A stretch of DNA of 64,000 nucleotides from Methyloversatilis discipulorum. Its GTDB lineage: Bacteria; Pseudomonadota; Gammaproteobacteria; Burkholderiales; Rhodocyclaceae. Every line of letters begins with the position of its first letter. Position 1 is the first letter of the stretch. The position numbers and the translations under genes are program-made. This document shows, one piece after another, positions 1 to 8,390 of the stretch. The notes under the pieces were generated by a model. That model saw only the letters and a program-made list of their open reading frames with translations, ran no database searches and was not told where the DNA came from. Location of the stretch: contig NZ_AZUP01000001.1 of the NCBI RefSeq assembly GCF_000527135.1, positions 3,745,535 to 3,809,534 on the forward strand. Direction: 5' to 3'.

Positions 1-277
1 ACAAGTCGTCCTGGTCGATGAAGGCGATCAGGTCGCCGGCGGCGGCATCGGCGCCGGTGCGACGCGCGTGCGCCTGGCCGTGATTGGTCTGCGATAACCG
101 CGTGATCCGGTCGCCGTAGCGCTGCAGCAGCGCTGCACTGTCATCGGTCGAGCCGTCATCGACGACGACGACGCGCGCTGGCGGCAAAGTCTGCGCGAGC
201 ACCGAGTCGATGGCCTGGGCCAGATGCGCAGCACCGTTGTACACCGGCATGACGACGCTGATCGACGGCGCAGCCAT
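1..277 (-). CDS. Family 2 glycosyltransferase, N-terminal part (runs off the window)
   Basis: The first 92 residues of a GT-A fold glycosyltransferase are present; the rest lies beyond base 1. Translation from the ATG at 277 gives an N-terminal beta strand with VVMPVYNGAAHL, then VVVDDGSTDDS and, at the window edge, IDQDD. These are the nucleotide-binding and first DXD-region signatures of family GT2. It would transfer a sugar from a nucleotide-activated donor on the cytoplasmic face during polysaccharide assembly. It is the last visible gene of a tightly packed minus-strand run and starts 6 bases after the methyltransferase stop, so it is probably in that operon. The acceptor and donor cannot be told from this fragment. 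Confidence 0.85.
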   Translation of the reverse strand, partial: MAAPSISVVMPVYNGAAHLAQAIDSVLAQTLPPARVVVVDDGSTDDSAALLQRYGDRITRLSQTNHGQAHARRTGADAAAGDLIAFIDQDDL

Positions 278-283
278 GGCAGC

Positions 284-928
284 TCAGTGTTGTGGCCGCG
301 CCACGAAGGCGAACTGCTGCGGCTTGAATTCAGCCAGCCAGCGGTCGAACAGGCGGAAGGCGAAGCGGCGCAGCGGCGACGGCGACCACCACGATTCGTT
401 GATGCCTTCGACGGTGTCCACCCGGTAGCCGCAGTCCTGGATCATGCGCAGCGCGCTCTTGCGGGTGAAGAAGCGCAGATGGGTGCGGTCGCGCACGCCA
501 CGACCCTCGTAGCGGAAATCGCGCTCGAACAGCATGTGTTCGACGTTGTCGACGTGCAGCAGATTGGGCAGCGAAATGATGACGACGCCGTCCGGCGCCA
601 GCCAGCGCCGCGCCAGTTCGAGCGTCTGCCAGGGGGATTCCATGTGCTCGAGCACGTCGTTGAACACGATGGCGTCGAAGTGGGCGTCCGGCAGTGCGCA
701 GCCTGCCGCCATCGGCTCGACCAGCACGTGGTCGAGCCGGGTTGCTGCCAGCGCGGCGGCGTCGGCGGCCGGCTCCATGCCCCATACCTCGATGTCGCGC
801 ACCTGTTTCAGCGCGTGGCCGAAGGCACCAGTATGGCAGCCGACGTCGAGCAGCCGGCGCGCGCCTGCGGGCACGAAGCGCTGCATTTCGCTGCGCGGGG
901 AGTCGGGGTAGCGCTGGATGTCGCTCAC
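284..928 (-). CDS. Class I SAM-dependent methyltransferase in the EPS cluster
   Basis: A 214-residue protein with a Rossmann methyltransferase fold. Motif I is LLDVGCHTGAFG (about residues 26-37), followed by an acidic post-I region (WGMEP), motif II as FDAIVFNDVLEHM and a later SLPN strand. This is the Methyltransf_23/UbiG-like pattern often found in O-antigen and exopolysaccharide clusters. It probably methylates a sugar or a lipid-linked intermediate; the substrate is inference. It lies 3 bases downstream of the MBOAT gene and 6 bases upstream of the glycosyltransferase, so it is probably cotranscribed with both. Confidence 0.85.
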   Translation of the reverse strand: MSDIQRYPDSPRSEMQRFVPAGARRLLDVGCHTGAFGHALKQVRDIEVWGMEPAADAAALAATRLDHVLVEPMAAGCALPDAHFDAIVFNDVLEHMESPWQTLELARRWLAPDGVVIISLPNLLHVDNVEHMLFERDFRYEGRGVRDRTHLRFFTRKSALRMIQDCGYRVDTVEGINESWWSPSPLRRFAFRLFDRWLAEFKPQQFAFVARPQH

Positions 929-931
929 GGA

Positions 932-2359
932 TCAGAAGTCGAAATAGATGAAACGCTGCGTGCTGCCGCCGAAAATTACCACACACAGTATCGCGGCCGC
1001 ATAGACGCCACCGCGCAGCAGCGGGGTCACCCGCGACCAGCGATCCAGACCGCTGGCGCAGGCGCTGACGATGCGCGATTCGAGCAGCACCAGCGCGCAG
1101 GTGAGCGCGGTCAACAGCCACACATAGCTACGCACCGCCGGCGGACTGGCGTCGCTGCCGGCCAGCCCGGCCATGCGGGCGCAGATGTCGAAGGCCTGTG
1201 TGGTCGATGCGGCGCGGAAGAACACCCAGGTGATCCAGACCACCACCATGCTGCAGCCCCAGGCGAGCACCGCATAGGCGGAGCGCCCGCTGGCGGACTG
1301 CGGCTTCGGCAGCCAGGGCTGGACGACGCGGTGCGCCACCAGCCAGGCGCCGTGCAGGAAGCCCCAGATGACGAAGGTCCAGGCGGCGCCGTGCCACAGG
1401 CCGCCGAGCACCATGGTGATCATCAGATTGGCCAGCGTGCGCGCGTAGCCGGCGCGGTTGCCGCCGAGCGACACATAGAGGTAGTCGCGCAGCCAGCGGG
1501 ACAGCGTGATGTGCCAGCGCTGCCAGAATTCCTGCGGGCTGCGGCTGATATAGGGGTAGCGGAAATTGCGCGGCAGGTCGACGCCGAAGCCGCGCGCCAG
1601 ACCGATCGCCATTTCGCTGTAGCCGGAGAAGTCGAAGTAGATCTGCAGCGCGAAGGCGGTCACCGCCAGCCAGGCGGTGGCGGTGTCCAGCCGCGACGGA
1701 TCGGCCCACAGTTCGTCGGCCAGACCGGCGAAGTTGTCGGCGAACAGTATCTTCTTGATCAGGCCGCCCATGAAGATGAGCGCGCCCACCTTGAGGTCGC
1801 GCGCCTGCAGCGGCCCCAGGCGCTCCAGCTGCTCAACCAGTTCCGAGGCGCGCAGGATGGGGCCGGCCACCATGTGCGGGAAGAAGCTGATGTACAGCCA
1901 CCACGAGCGGAAGGAAATGCGGGTGGTCCATTCGCCGCGGTACACGTCGATCATCACCGACAGCATGTGGAAGGTGTAGAAGCTGATGCCCAGCGGCAGC
2001 GCCCAATGCGTCCAGTGGCTGTCGAGGCCGGTGTCGGTATGGCCGGCGAAGGCGGCGACCGCGATCGCCGTGTCGATCAGCATGCCGAGATACTTGATGG
2101 CACCCAGAAGCGTCAGGTTGAGCACCAGCGCGATCACCAGCGTGCGCTTGCTGCGCGTGCGCGACAGCGCGCTGTAGAACAGGTAGTTGAGGCTGACTGA
2201 CAGCACCAGCAGGATCAGGTAGGCCGGTTTCCACGAGGCGTAGAAGATGAGGCTGCCGGCCAGCAGCACGACCGCGCGCTGCGGCTGCGTGCGGCACAGG
2301 CCGTAGATCGCCAGCAGCGCGGCGAGAAAGACGAAGAAGACGGGCTGGCTGAAGATCAT
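932..2359 (-). CDS. MBOAT family O-acyltransferase (AlgI-like)
   Basis: A 475-residue polytopic membrane protein of the membrane-bound O-acyltransferase family. The family core is visible as YFDFSGYSEMAIGLARGFG (about residues 241-259), RWHITLSRWLRDY (281-293, with His283) and GGLWHGAAWTF (319-329), whose His323 is the expected catalytic histidine. AlgI-type MBOATs move acyl groups across the inner membrane and hand them to a periplasmic SGNH partner that esterifies the polysaccharide. The start ATG overlaps the stop of the upstream SGNH-like gene (ATGA), matching the AlgI-AlgJ/AlgX pairing. The acyl group (probably acetyl) and the polymer are inferred. A DltB-like role is less likely because no dlt genes are present. 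Confidence 0.92.
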   Translation of the reverse strand: MIFSQPVFFVFLAALLAIYGLCRTQPQRAVVLLAGSLIFYASWKPAYLILLVLSVSLNYLFYSALSRTRSKRTLVIALVLNLTLLGAIKYLGMLIDTAIAVAAFAGHTDTGLDSHWTHWALPLGISFYTFHMLSVMIDVYRGEWTTRISFRSWWLYISFFPHMVAGPILRASELVEQLERLGPLQARDLKVGALIFMGGLIKKILFADNFAGLADELWADPSRLDTATAWLAVTAFALQIYFDFSGYSEMAIGLARGFGVDLPRNFRYPYISRSPQEFWQRWHITLSRWLRDYLYVSLGGNRAGYARTLANLMITMVLGGLWHGAAWTFVIWGFLHGAWLVAHRVVQPWLPKPQSASGRSAYAVLAWGCSMVVVWITWVFFRAASTTQAFDICARMAGLAGSDASPPAVRSYVWLLTALTCALVLLESRIVSACASGLDRWSRVTPLLRGGVYAAAILCVVIFGGSTQRFIYFDF

Positions 2360-3336
2360 CGTGCGGTGTCCTTGCGCCAGGCTGCGCCCAGTGCGGCGCT
2401 GTACAGGCGGGCGCCGCCGTCGTTCAGGTGACCGGGGTCGGCGAAGTGGTCGGGTTCGAGTGGCGGCACATCGACCTGGAGCCAGCGCGCGCCGAGCGCT
2501 TCCAGCGCCGGTGTGACGCTGGCGTAGGGGCCGGGCGAGGCGCCGGGGCCGAAGGCCGATTCGCGACCGAACAGCGGGGTGGCGATCAGGTGCACGCGTA
2601 CGCCTGCCTTGACCAGGCGATCGACCAGCTTGTGCATCGCATCGACCATGCGCGGATCGGGCGGCGCGCGCGTGCCGGCTTCCTGCGCCATCAGCTGTTC
2701 GCGGTTCTGGAAACGGCCCTTGAAGCCGGCGCGGTAGCCCATGTTCTGCGCGGCGCCGCCGCCGACCGGCTCGACCTCGCCGACGGTCGCTTCGGCGAAA
2801 CGCAGCAGCTTGTCCGGTTCGCGCAGTTGCCGCAGATTGCCGCTGTAATACCAGGTGCGCAGCAGCGAACCGAACAGCTCGGCATGAAAGCCGGCATCCA
2901 GCAGCGCGTCGCGTTCGGCCAGAAAGCCGTAGTAGCCGAGCGAGTCCTCGTGCTGGAACAGCGTTTCGTCCAGCGTGATCAGTACGTCGCTGGGTCGGGC
3001 GCCGGCTTCGAGCAGGCGGTCGGCCACGCCGTGCAGCACCAGTGCGTTGGCACCCGGCATGCCGAGGTTAAAGGCGCGTACTCCGCTCGGCGATCCGGCC
3101 GCGGCGAGCAGGGCGTCGGGCGCGATGCCGTTGTCGGCGCGGCTGTTGCCGAGCACCAGCAGCGACGGCCGGGCGTGTTCGACAAAATCGATCTTGTCGG
3201 TGGCGCGGCCGACTGCGAACACGGCGCGGTACCGCTGCAGCACCGCGTCGCTGTGCAGCGCCAGTTCGAAGCAGGCCAGCAGGGCCAGTGCAATCCATGC
3301 GGCCGGGCCGAGCGCGGCCGTCCATCCTCTGTTCAT
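2356..3336 (-). CDS. SGNH-hydrolase-like periplasmic acyltransferase (AlgJ/AlgX/DltD-like)
   Basis: A 326-residue protein with one N-terminal membrane segment (about residues 8-26) followed by a periplasmic domain. LVLGNSRADNGI (about 60-71) looks like the GxS block of SGNH hydrolases, with Ser65 as nucleophile. Near the C-terminus, HFADPGHLNDGGARLY carries a D-x-x-H pair (Asp300, His303) in the usual catalytic place. The ATG at 3336 overlaps the stop of the heparinase-fusion gene in an ATGA; an in-frame ATG at 3369 would add 11 residues but lies inside that gene. Paired with the MBOAT gene, it probably transfers the acyl group to the polymer. Family assignment rests on motifs and neighbours only. 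Confidence 0.72.
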   Translation of the reverse strand: MNRGWTAALGPAAWIALALLACFELALHSDAVLQRYRAVFAVGRATDKIDFVEHARPSLLVLGNSRADNGIAPDALLAAAGSPSGVRAFNLGMPGANALVLHGVADRLLEAGARPSDVLITLDETLFQHEDSLGYYGFLAERDALLDAGFHAELFGSLLRTWYYSGNLRQLREPDKLLRFAEATVGEVEPVGGGAAQNMGYRAGFKGRFQNREQLMAQEAGTRAPPDPRMVDAMHKLVDRLVKAGVRVHLIATPLFGRESAFGPGASPGPYASVTPALEALGARWLQVDVPPLEPDHFADPGHLNDGGARLYSAALGAAWRKDTAR

Positions 3337-6300
3337 CGGGACACCCAGGCGCGAAGTTGATCTATCCATCCGGCGGCCGGCGCGCGCGTACCTTCGCCTT
3401 CGACGGTGAGTGTGCGGCGGCTGCCGTCGGCCAGTGTGGCGGTCGCCTCGACCGCCAGCCGGTCGTGCGGATAACGAAGTGACAGCCGGCGGCCGGGCAG
3501 CGCGATGTCGGCGACGATGCCGTCCGGCTGTTCGACCACCGTGGCGTCCATCGGCGGCAGTGCGCCCAGGCCCGGGCGCAGCACGACCAGGAAGCGGTCT
3601 TCCAGCGCCGGCGCGGCGGGCGAGATTTCCAGCCGCCAGGCGCCCGGATCGAGATCGGCCGGGCCGCGCGCGATATTGGCGGCCAGCGTGCCGTTCTCGT
3701 CGAAGTTGCGGCCGTCGACGAAGAACTCGAAGCCCTTGCCGCCGATCGGCACGATGCGCGCGTCGCGCGGGTAGAGCACCTCGCCCTCCAGCCGTGGCAG
3801 GCCGGCGACCTCCATCACCGGTGCGCGTTCGATCACGAAGCGCCGGCCGTCGATGCGCGGCGCCTCGGCGCTGTGCAGCAGCCAGCGCTTGGCGAACCCG
3901 GCGCGCGTCGATTCCAGCGTGTCCTGCACCACCAGCATGTCGGCCGCGCGGTCATAGACGAAGATGCGCCAGGCGCGCTCGACCCGCCGCGTGCGGTGGT
4001 GGAAGCTGTGGGCGCCGGTCTGCGCGCTGGTGTAGGCGGCGGTGATGTCGGCCAGCGCGATCAGCAGGTCGTCCTGCTCGACCACGCGCACCATGCGCCC
4101 GGTGTGGAAGTCGTCGTACTTGCTGCGCCAGTCCTCGATATCCATCGGCGCGGCGTGCAGGTCCCAGCCGGAACCGACACGGCGTTGGCCGCCGTCGTTG
4201 GCGATGGTGCGCGGCTTCTTGTTCTGGCGCGCCGGCATCGGCAGCGTGTCGGCCGGGTCGGTCACCGTCAGCGTGTTGTGGGCGATGGTCTGGTAGTGGT
4301 AGTTCAGATGGTGGTCGGTGCCGTAGCCGCAGTAGCAGCCGCTGTCCAGGGCCAGCGGCGCGCCCTTGTACAGCGTGAAGCTGCCCTGGTCGAGATGGCT
4401 GTGCGACCAGTAGTTGTCGCCCGCCTTGAAGCTCAGGTGGGTGGCGTCGTCGCGCCAGCTGCTGCGGACGAGCAGCCAGCCGAGGCCGTCGGCGTAATGG
4501 GTGAGCGGCTGCGCCTGCACCGCGGCGGGCGAGTACAGCGTGGCGTCGGTGAGCGGACCCCAGGGCCAGGAGGTCGGAGCCGGCTTGCGGTCGGGCTTGC
4601 CGTACAGCGTGTAGGCGGCCGCGTGGCGGTACTCGAGCGCCAGCGCCAGTGCGTCGTCCACCGCTCGGCGGCCGAAACGGCCGTCGCCGATCTTGACGCT
4701 GCTGCCGTCCGGCAGCTGGCGCATGACCAGGAAGTCGAGGAAGCCGCGCAGCGCCGGCTCCTGCCGGAACAGGTCCTCGCCGGTGGCCGATCGCCACATG
4801 GCCGGCAGCTGATAGATGGCCTGGCCGATGCCGATGCCGACGTATTCGTTGCCTTCGTGCCAGCCGCCGTTGCGCCCGCCGATCTGCCGCCACACCGGCA
4901 GCACGCGGTTGATCCAGTAGTCGTAAGTGAAGGCCATCACCGGCGCCGCGCGCGGATCGTCACCGTGGATGGACAGCGCGCAGGCCATCAGCGCCTGGAA
5001 GGGTGCGTTGTACAGATAGACGTTGTACGGCGACAGCGCCTCCAGGCGGATGACGCGGATCTGGTGATTGCAGGCCTCGATCACCTTGTCCTTCAGCTTC
5101 GGCATCAGCTCCGGCGGCACGCGGTCGTGCAGCCAGTCGTAGACCTGGGCGATCGGCTTGGTCTGCGCGTGGCCGCGCCAGTTGGGCTTCATCCGGACGA
5201 CGCGCTCGACGATGACGCGCACATCCTGCGTCTCCGGCGCCAGTACCGCCGCCTCGATCGCCGCGCTCAGATCGCCGCTGCCGCCCTTGGCGCGCTTGAC
5301 GAGCTGAGCGATGTAATCGGGGTTGTCGGCGCGCAGGCGGGCGATATCGCCGAACGACGGATAGGGCAGCCGCGGATGCGCGTGGCGGAAGCCGGGCAAG
5401 GCGGGCACTTGCAGTTCCTCGGGCAGCGGCAGCGTCGGCTTGCTGCGCGCGGAGGCGAGTACGGTCGGTGGCGGCGTGCGTGCGAGCGACCAGACCGCGC
5501 TGGCGCTGCTCAGCAGCAGTGCGGCGACCAGCGTGAACGCCAGTCGCGGGCGCACCGGCGAGCGCGGCCGCGACGCCTCACCGGCTGCCGGCGCCAGATG
5601 GCGGACCGTCAGCACGGCGCCGGCCAGGGCCATCGCCACCGTGGTGATGTCGGGCGTGCGGCCGGGCACATACTGCTGCATCCATTCCAGTCCGAAGGCA
5701 AGGCCGCCGCAGGTGAGCACGATGGCTGCGGCGCCGCCGCGTCCGCCGCCGGACAGTCGGTGCAGCGCCGCGGCCAGTGCGACATAGGGCCAGAAGGTGT
5801 CGATCAGCACACTCAGCCCCTGCATCGGATTGTTCAGGTGGGCGACGAAGGGCGTCCAGTTCAGCTGCCGCAGCGCACCGGGCTCCGGTGTCAGTTCGAC
5901 GATGGACAGCGCCAGCACCATGGCCAGCGCGGCCAGCGCGGGGCGTGCGGGTTTCAGGCGGCGCGGCAGCGCCAGCCCGGACAGCAGGCCGGCCGCCGCG
6001 CCGGCCAGCGCTTCGGCCGAAAGCTGGCGGCTGATCACCGCCACCTTGAGCAGCAGCACTGCCAGCACGAACAGCCACAGAAAGCGCGGCAGCGACGCCG
6101 TGCGCTGGCGGGCGTCGCGCGTCAGCAGCGCGAGGGCGAACAGTGCCAGCGCGTAGCCGGCCATGCGCGCGAAATCGAAGCTGGCCGGGTCACCCAGCGT
6201 AGCCGCCAGCGGCGCGAGACCGTTGCGCAGGGTGCCGAGGTCGAGCGAAGGGACGAAGGGTGACAGCTGCGACAGGGCCCAGCCGGCAATGGCGGCGAGG

Positions 6301-6773
6301 GCCAGATCGGCGTCGCGCGTCGGCTGGAAAGTGCGCGCGCGCCAGGCCTGCAGGCGGGCGACCAGGCGCCAGCGCGGCGTCAGCAGTGCGGCGACGGTGG
6401 CGCCGACCAGCCCGCCGGCGGTGTTCAGGATGAAGTCGGCCAGCGAGGGCACCCGCTGCGGCAGATGCGCCTGCGCCGCTTCGACTCCGAAACTGAGGGC
6501 CGCTGCGAAGGCCGTCGCCAGCGCGATCGACAGCAATGCCGGCCAGCTTCGCGTCAGCCAGCGCAGCCCGATGCCGAGCGGAATGTATATGAGGGCATTG
6601 ACGACCAGATCGGGCGCCGACAGCGCCTTCGTGTTCCACACGCCGAGAAAGGCCAGCGCGTCGGCGGTCGGTCGCCAGCCGGTAAAAGGGTAGAGGCTGC
6701 CCCACAGGATCAGCGCGGTATAGACGACGCATGCCGCGAGGACGTTCCGGGTGTGGCGCGCTTCGAAGGGCAT
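3333..6773 (-). CDS. VanZ-VanZ-heparinase II/III fusion protein
   Basis: About 1146 residues. The N-terminal half is membrane-embedded and has two VanZ-like units: roughly residues 10-135, with FGVEAAQAHLPQRVPSLAD, and 280-390, with LNWTPFVAHL and FGLEWMQQYVPGRTPD. After a last membrane segment near 410-430, about 700 residues should lie in the periplasm. This part has an alpha-toroid-like region followed by a heparinase II/III-type beta domain with HSHLDQGSFTLY near 790, holding the conserved histidine, and NYHYQTIAHNTLTV. Such enzymes cleave uronic-acid polysaccharides by beta-elimination. It is the first gene of the minus-strand run. No Shine-Dalgarno was seen before the ATG at 6773; a GTG at 6833 is possible. 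The lyase role is family-based inference. Confidence 0.85.
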   Translation of the reverse strand: MPFEARHTRNVLAACVVYTALILWGSLYPFTGWRPTADALAFLGVWNTKALSAPDLVVNALIYIPLGIGLRWLTRSWPALLSIALATAFAAALSFGVEAAQAHLPQRVPSLADFILNTAGGLVGATVAALLTPRWRLVARLQAWRARTFQPTRDADLALAAIAGWALSQLSPFVPSLDLGTLRNGLAPLAATLGDPASFDFARMAGYALALFALALLTRDARQRTASLPRFLWLFVLAVLLLKVAVISRQLSAEALAGAAAGLLSGLALPRRLKPARPALAALAMVLALSIVELTPEPGALRQLNWTPFVAHLNNPMQGLSVLIDTFWPYVALAAALHRLSGGGRGGAAAIVLTCGGLAFGLEWMQQYVPGRTPDITTVAMALAGAVLTVRHLAPAAGEASRPRSPVRPRLAFTLVAALLLSSASAVWSLARTPPPTVLASARSKPTLPLPEELQVPALPGFRHAHPRLPYPSFGDIARLRADNPDYIAQLVKRAKGGSGDLSAAIEAAVLAPETQDVRVIVERVVRMKPNWRGHAQTKPIAQVYDWLHDRVPPELMPKLKDKVIEACNHQIRVIRLEALSPYNVYLYNAPFQALMACALSIHGDDPRAAPVMAFTYDYWINRVLPVWRQIGGRNGGWHEGNEYVGIGIGQAIYQLPAMWRSATGEDLFRQEPALRGFLDFLVMRQLPDGSSVKIGDGRFGRRAVDDALALALEYRHAAAYTLYGKPDRKPAPTSWPWGPLTDATLYSPAAVQAQPLTHYADGLGWLLVRSSWRDDATHLSFKAGDNYWSHSHLDQGSFTLYKGAPLALDSGCYCGYGTDHHLNYHYQTIAHNTLTVTDPADTLPMPARQNKKPRTIANDGGQRRVGSGWDLHAAPMDIEDWRSKYDDFHTGRMVRVVEQDDLLIALADITAAYTSAQTGAHSFHHRTRRVERAWRIFVYDRAADMLVVQDTLESTRAGFAKRWLLHSAEAPRIDGRRFVIERAPVMEVAGLPRLEGEVLYPRDARIVPIGGKGFEFFVDGRNFDENGTLAANIARGPADLDPGAWRLEISPAAPALEDRFLVVLRPGLGALPPMDATVVEQPDGIVADIALPGRRLSLRYPHDRLAVEATATLADGSRRTLTVEGEGTRAPAAGWIDQLRAWVSR

Positions 6774-6959
6774 GGACGGAGGAGAGGGGGCTGGCTGACG
6801 GAGGACGTGCGCGGCGATTATCCGGACCGGCACCGGCGGCCGATAGGGGGTGGCGACGGCTTGTCGCTGCCGGAAGTGCCATCAGTCACGATCGGCGGCG
6901 GGCCGGAACGCGAGTCGGCGGCCGGTCTGTGCGAAAGTGCGCACCCGGAGGAGGGGACG
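6774..6959. promoter_or_regulatory. Divergent intergenic region between the VanZ-heparinase and deacetylase-like genes
   Basis: These 186 bases separate two divergent EPS genes and must hold a promoter for each. A good ribosome binding site (GGAGGAGGGG, ending 2 bases before the ATG at 6960) serves the plus-strand gene. A TGGCAC on the minus strand at 6876-6881 resembles a sigma-54 -24 element, but the -12 GC falls one base out of register. No convincing sigma-70 pair was found. Confidence 0.35.
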
Positions 6960-8132
6960 ATGTACGGGCTTTACGGGGCATTGCTGCTGTGGGCGGTGGC
7001 GCTTTACTGCGTCAGGCGCGATCTTGCGCGCGCCTGGGCCGAGCCCTGCCTGCGTTGCCCGGTCATGGTGTTCGAGGGCGACGACTGGGGTTACGGTCCG
7101 CCGGAACAGGCCGACGCGCTGCGCGACATTGCGCGCGTGCTGTCGGCGCATGCCGATGCGCAGGGCCGTCATCCGGTGATGACACTTGGCGTCATCCTCG
7201 CCGGCCCGGACGACGCACGGCCGGACGAGGCCGAAGCCTGCGTCGCGCTGGACGACGCCCGGCTGGCGCCCGTGCTGGCGGAAATGCGCGCCGGCGTGGC
7301 GCGCCGCGTGTTCTCGCTGCAGCTGCACGGCATGCAGCACTATCACCCGGCGGTGCTGGAAAAGGCCTGCGCGCAGGATCCGGCGCTGCGGGCGTGGCGA
7401 CGCCAGCCCTTTCCGGCCACCGAAGACCTGCCGTCGCCATTGCAGAGCCGCTGGGCCGACGCCTCCAGCCTGCCGTCGCAGGCGCTGGAACGGGCCGACA
7501 TCGTCAGTCGGGCGACGGCCGAAGTATCGACTTTCGCCCGCATCTTCGGCGTGATGCCGGCGGTGGCCGTGCCCCCCACCTTTGTCTGGAACGATGCGGT
7601 CGAGACCGCCTGGGCGGCGGCCGGCGTGCGCGCACTGGTCACGCCGGGCGAGCGCTACGAGCGGCGTGGCGCCGACGGCCTGCCGGTCGATAGCGGCCGG
7701 TTCTACCGGAACGGACAGCGTTGTGCGTCCGGGCTGACGGCGCTGGTGCGCGACGACTATTACGAACCGGTGCGCGGCCACCGCGCCGAGCGCGGGCTGG
7801 AGGCGCTGGCGCGCAAGTGGGCGCAGCGACGCCCGCTGCTGCTGGAAACGCACCGCTCGAACTTCGTCGGCCGGCATGCCCGTCACCAGGACAGTCTTGC
7901 GGCGATCGACAGCCTGATTGCCGGGGCCAGAAAGCGCTACCCGACGCTGTGTTTCGTGTCCGTCGAGGCGCTGGCCGACGCCTACGCAGCCGGCGGATCG
8001 GCGCTGCTCGACCACGGTCTGCAGGCCAGACTCCGGGCCTTGCCGGCCCGCCTGCTCACCACGGGGCGCCGGCGCAAGGTCCTGCTGGCGCTCTGTGTCC
8101 TGACGGTGTTTGCGCTCGCGCTGACCGCCTGA
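6960..8132 (+). CDS. NodB-like polysaccharide deacetylase family protein, membrane anchored (divergent)
   Basis: A 390-residue protein with a hydrophobic N-terminal segment (about residues 3-17) and a C-terminal membrane anchor (about 373-388, before ALTA). Residues 36-44, MVFEGDDWG, resemble motif 1 of NodB-type deacetylases (paired aspartates 41-42). SLQLHGMQHYHP (119-130) supplies an H-x3-H metal-binding pair (His123, His127), and LLLETHRSNF near 298 may be a later active-site histidine. Overall similarity to classical deacetylases is low. The ATG at 6960 has a strong ribosome site, so the longer upstream open frame is not used. It is divergent from the heparinase fusion, and would deacetylate a sugar residue if active. 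Its role in polymer tailoring is inferred. Confidence 0.6.
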   Translation: MYGLYGALLLWAVALYCVRRDLARAWAEPCLRCPVMVFEGDDWGYGPPEQADALRDIARVLSAHADAQGRHPVMTLGVILAGPDDARPDEAEACVALDDARLAPVLAEMRAGVARRVFSLQLHGMQHYHPAVLEKACAQDPALRAWRRQPFPATEDLPSPLQSRWADASSLPSQALERADIVSRATAEVSTFARIFGVMPAVAVPPTFVWNDAVETAWAAAGVRALVTPGERYERRGADGLPVDSGRFYRNGQRCASGLTALVRDDYYEPVRGHRAERGLEALARKWAQRRPLLLETHRSNFVGRHARHQDSLAAIDSLIAGARKRYPTLCFVSVEALADAYAAGGSALLDHGLQARLRALPARLLTTGRRRKVLLALCVLTVFALALTA

Positions 8133-8259
8133 AGCCGCCGCCGGGCGCCGGAATGCGCTTTTTCATTGTGGAAATTTGTGTCTCCCGGCCGCGCCGGTAG
8201 CCCTGAAACGGCGTCGCAACGTGCGTTAGTTATCACCGCCCCTGTGTGCCGCGGCGTCT

Positions 8260-8302
8260 TGTGACCAGATTCACGCGTGATCCCCGGCTCAGCCCATATC
8301 GT
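8260..8302 (+). promoter_or_regulatory. CRP/FNR-family-like operator and putative -10 upstream of the sugar transferase
   Basis: TGTGA-CCAGAT-TCACG at 8260-8275 matches the CRP consensus TGTGA-N6-TCACA at nine of ten positions. A weak -10 candidate, TATCGT, sits at 8297-8302. A start about 7 bases later would place the operator centre near -41.5, the class II activator position. The region 8133-8390 otherwise holds no gene. This is a motif match only and the -10 is poor, so the site is a candidate control point for the prsK-prsR-prsT side of the EPS locus. Confidence 0.4.
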
Positions 8303-8390
8303 TCGCGCTCAACAAGCCGGCGCCCCCGCGTCGGGACAATATTCGCGGCTGGTCCGATGCATCGTCCGGGCGGCCGAAAAGGGGTTGATT

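Noticed and set aside
224..2200. Long plus-strand open frame over the MBOAT and methyltransferase genes.
   Set aside because: Same antisense effect; low-complexity His/Ala/Gly/Gln translation and no ribosome site or family motif.
3873..6263. Long plus-strand open frame opposite the VanZ-heparinase fusion.
   Set aside because: Antisense shadow of a confidently assigned minus-strand gene.
6867..6881. Possible sigma-54 promoter (minus strand TGGCAC) before the VanZ-heparinase gene, attractive because PrsR is a sigma-54 activator.
   Set aside because: The GG-to-GC spacing is 11 instead of the strict 10 bases, so it should not bind sigma-54 normally.
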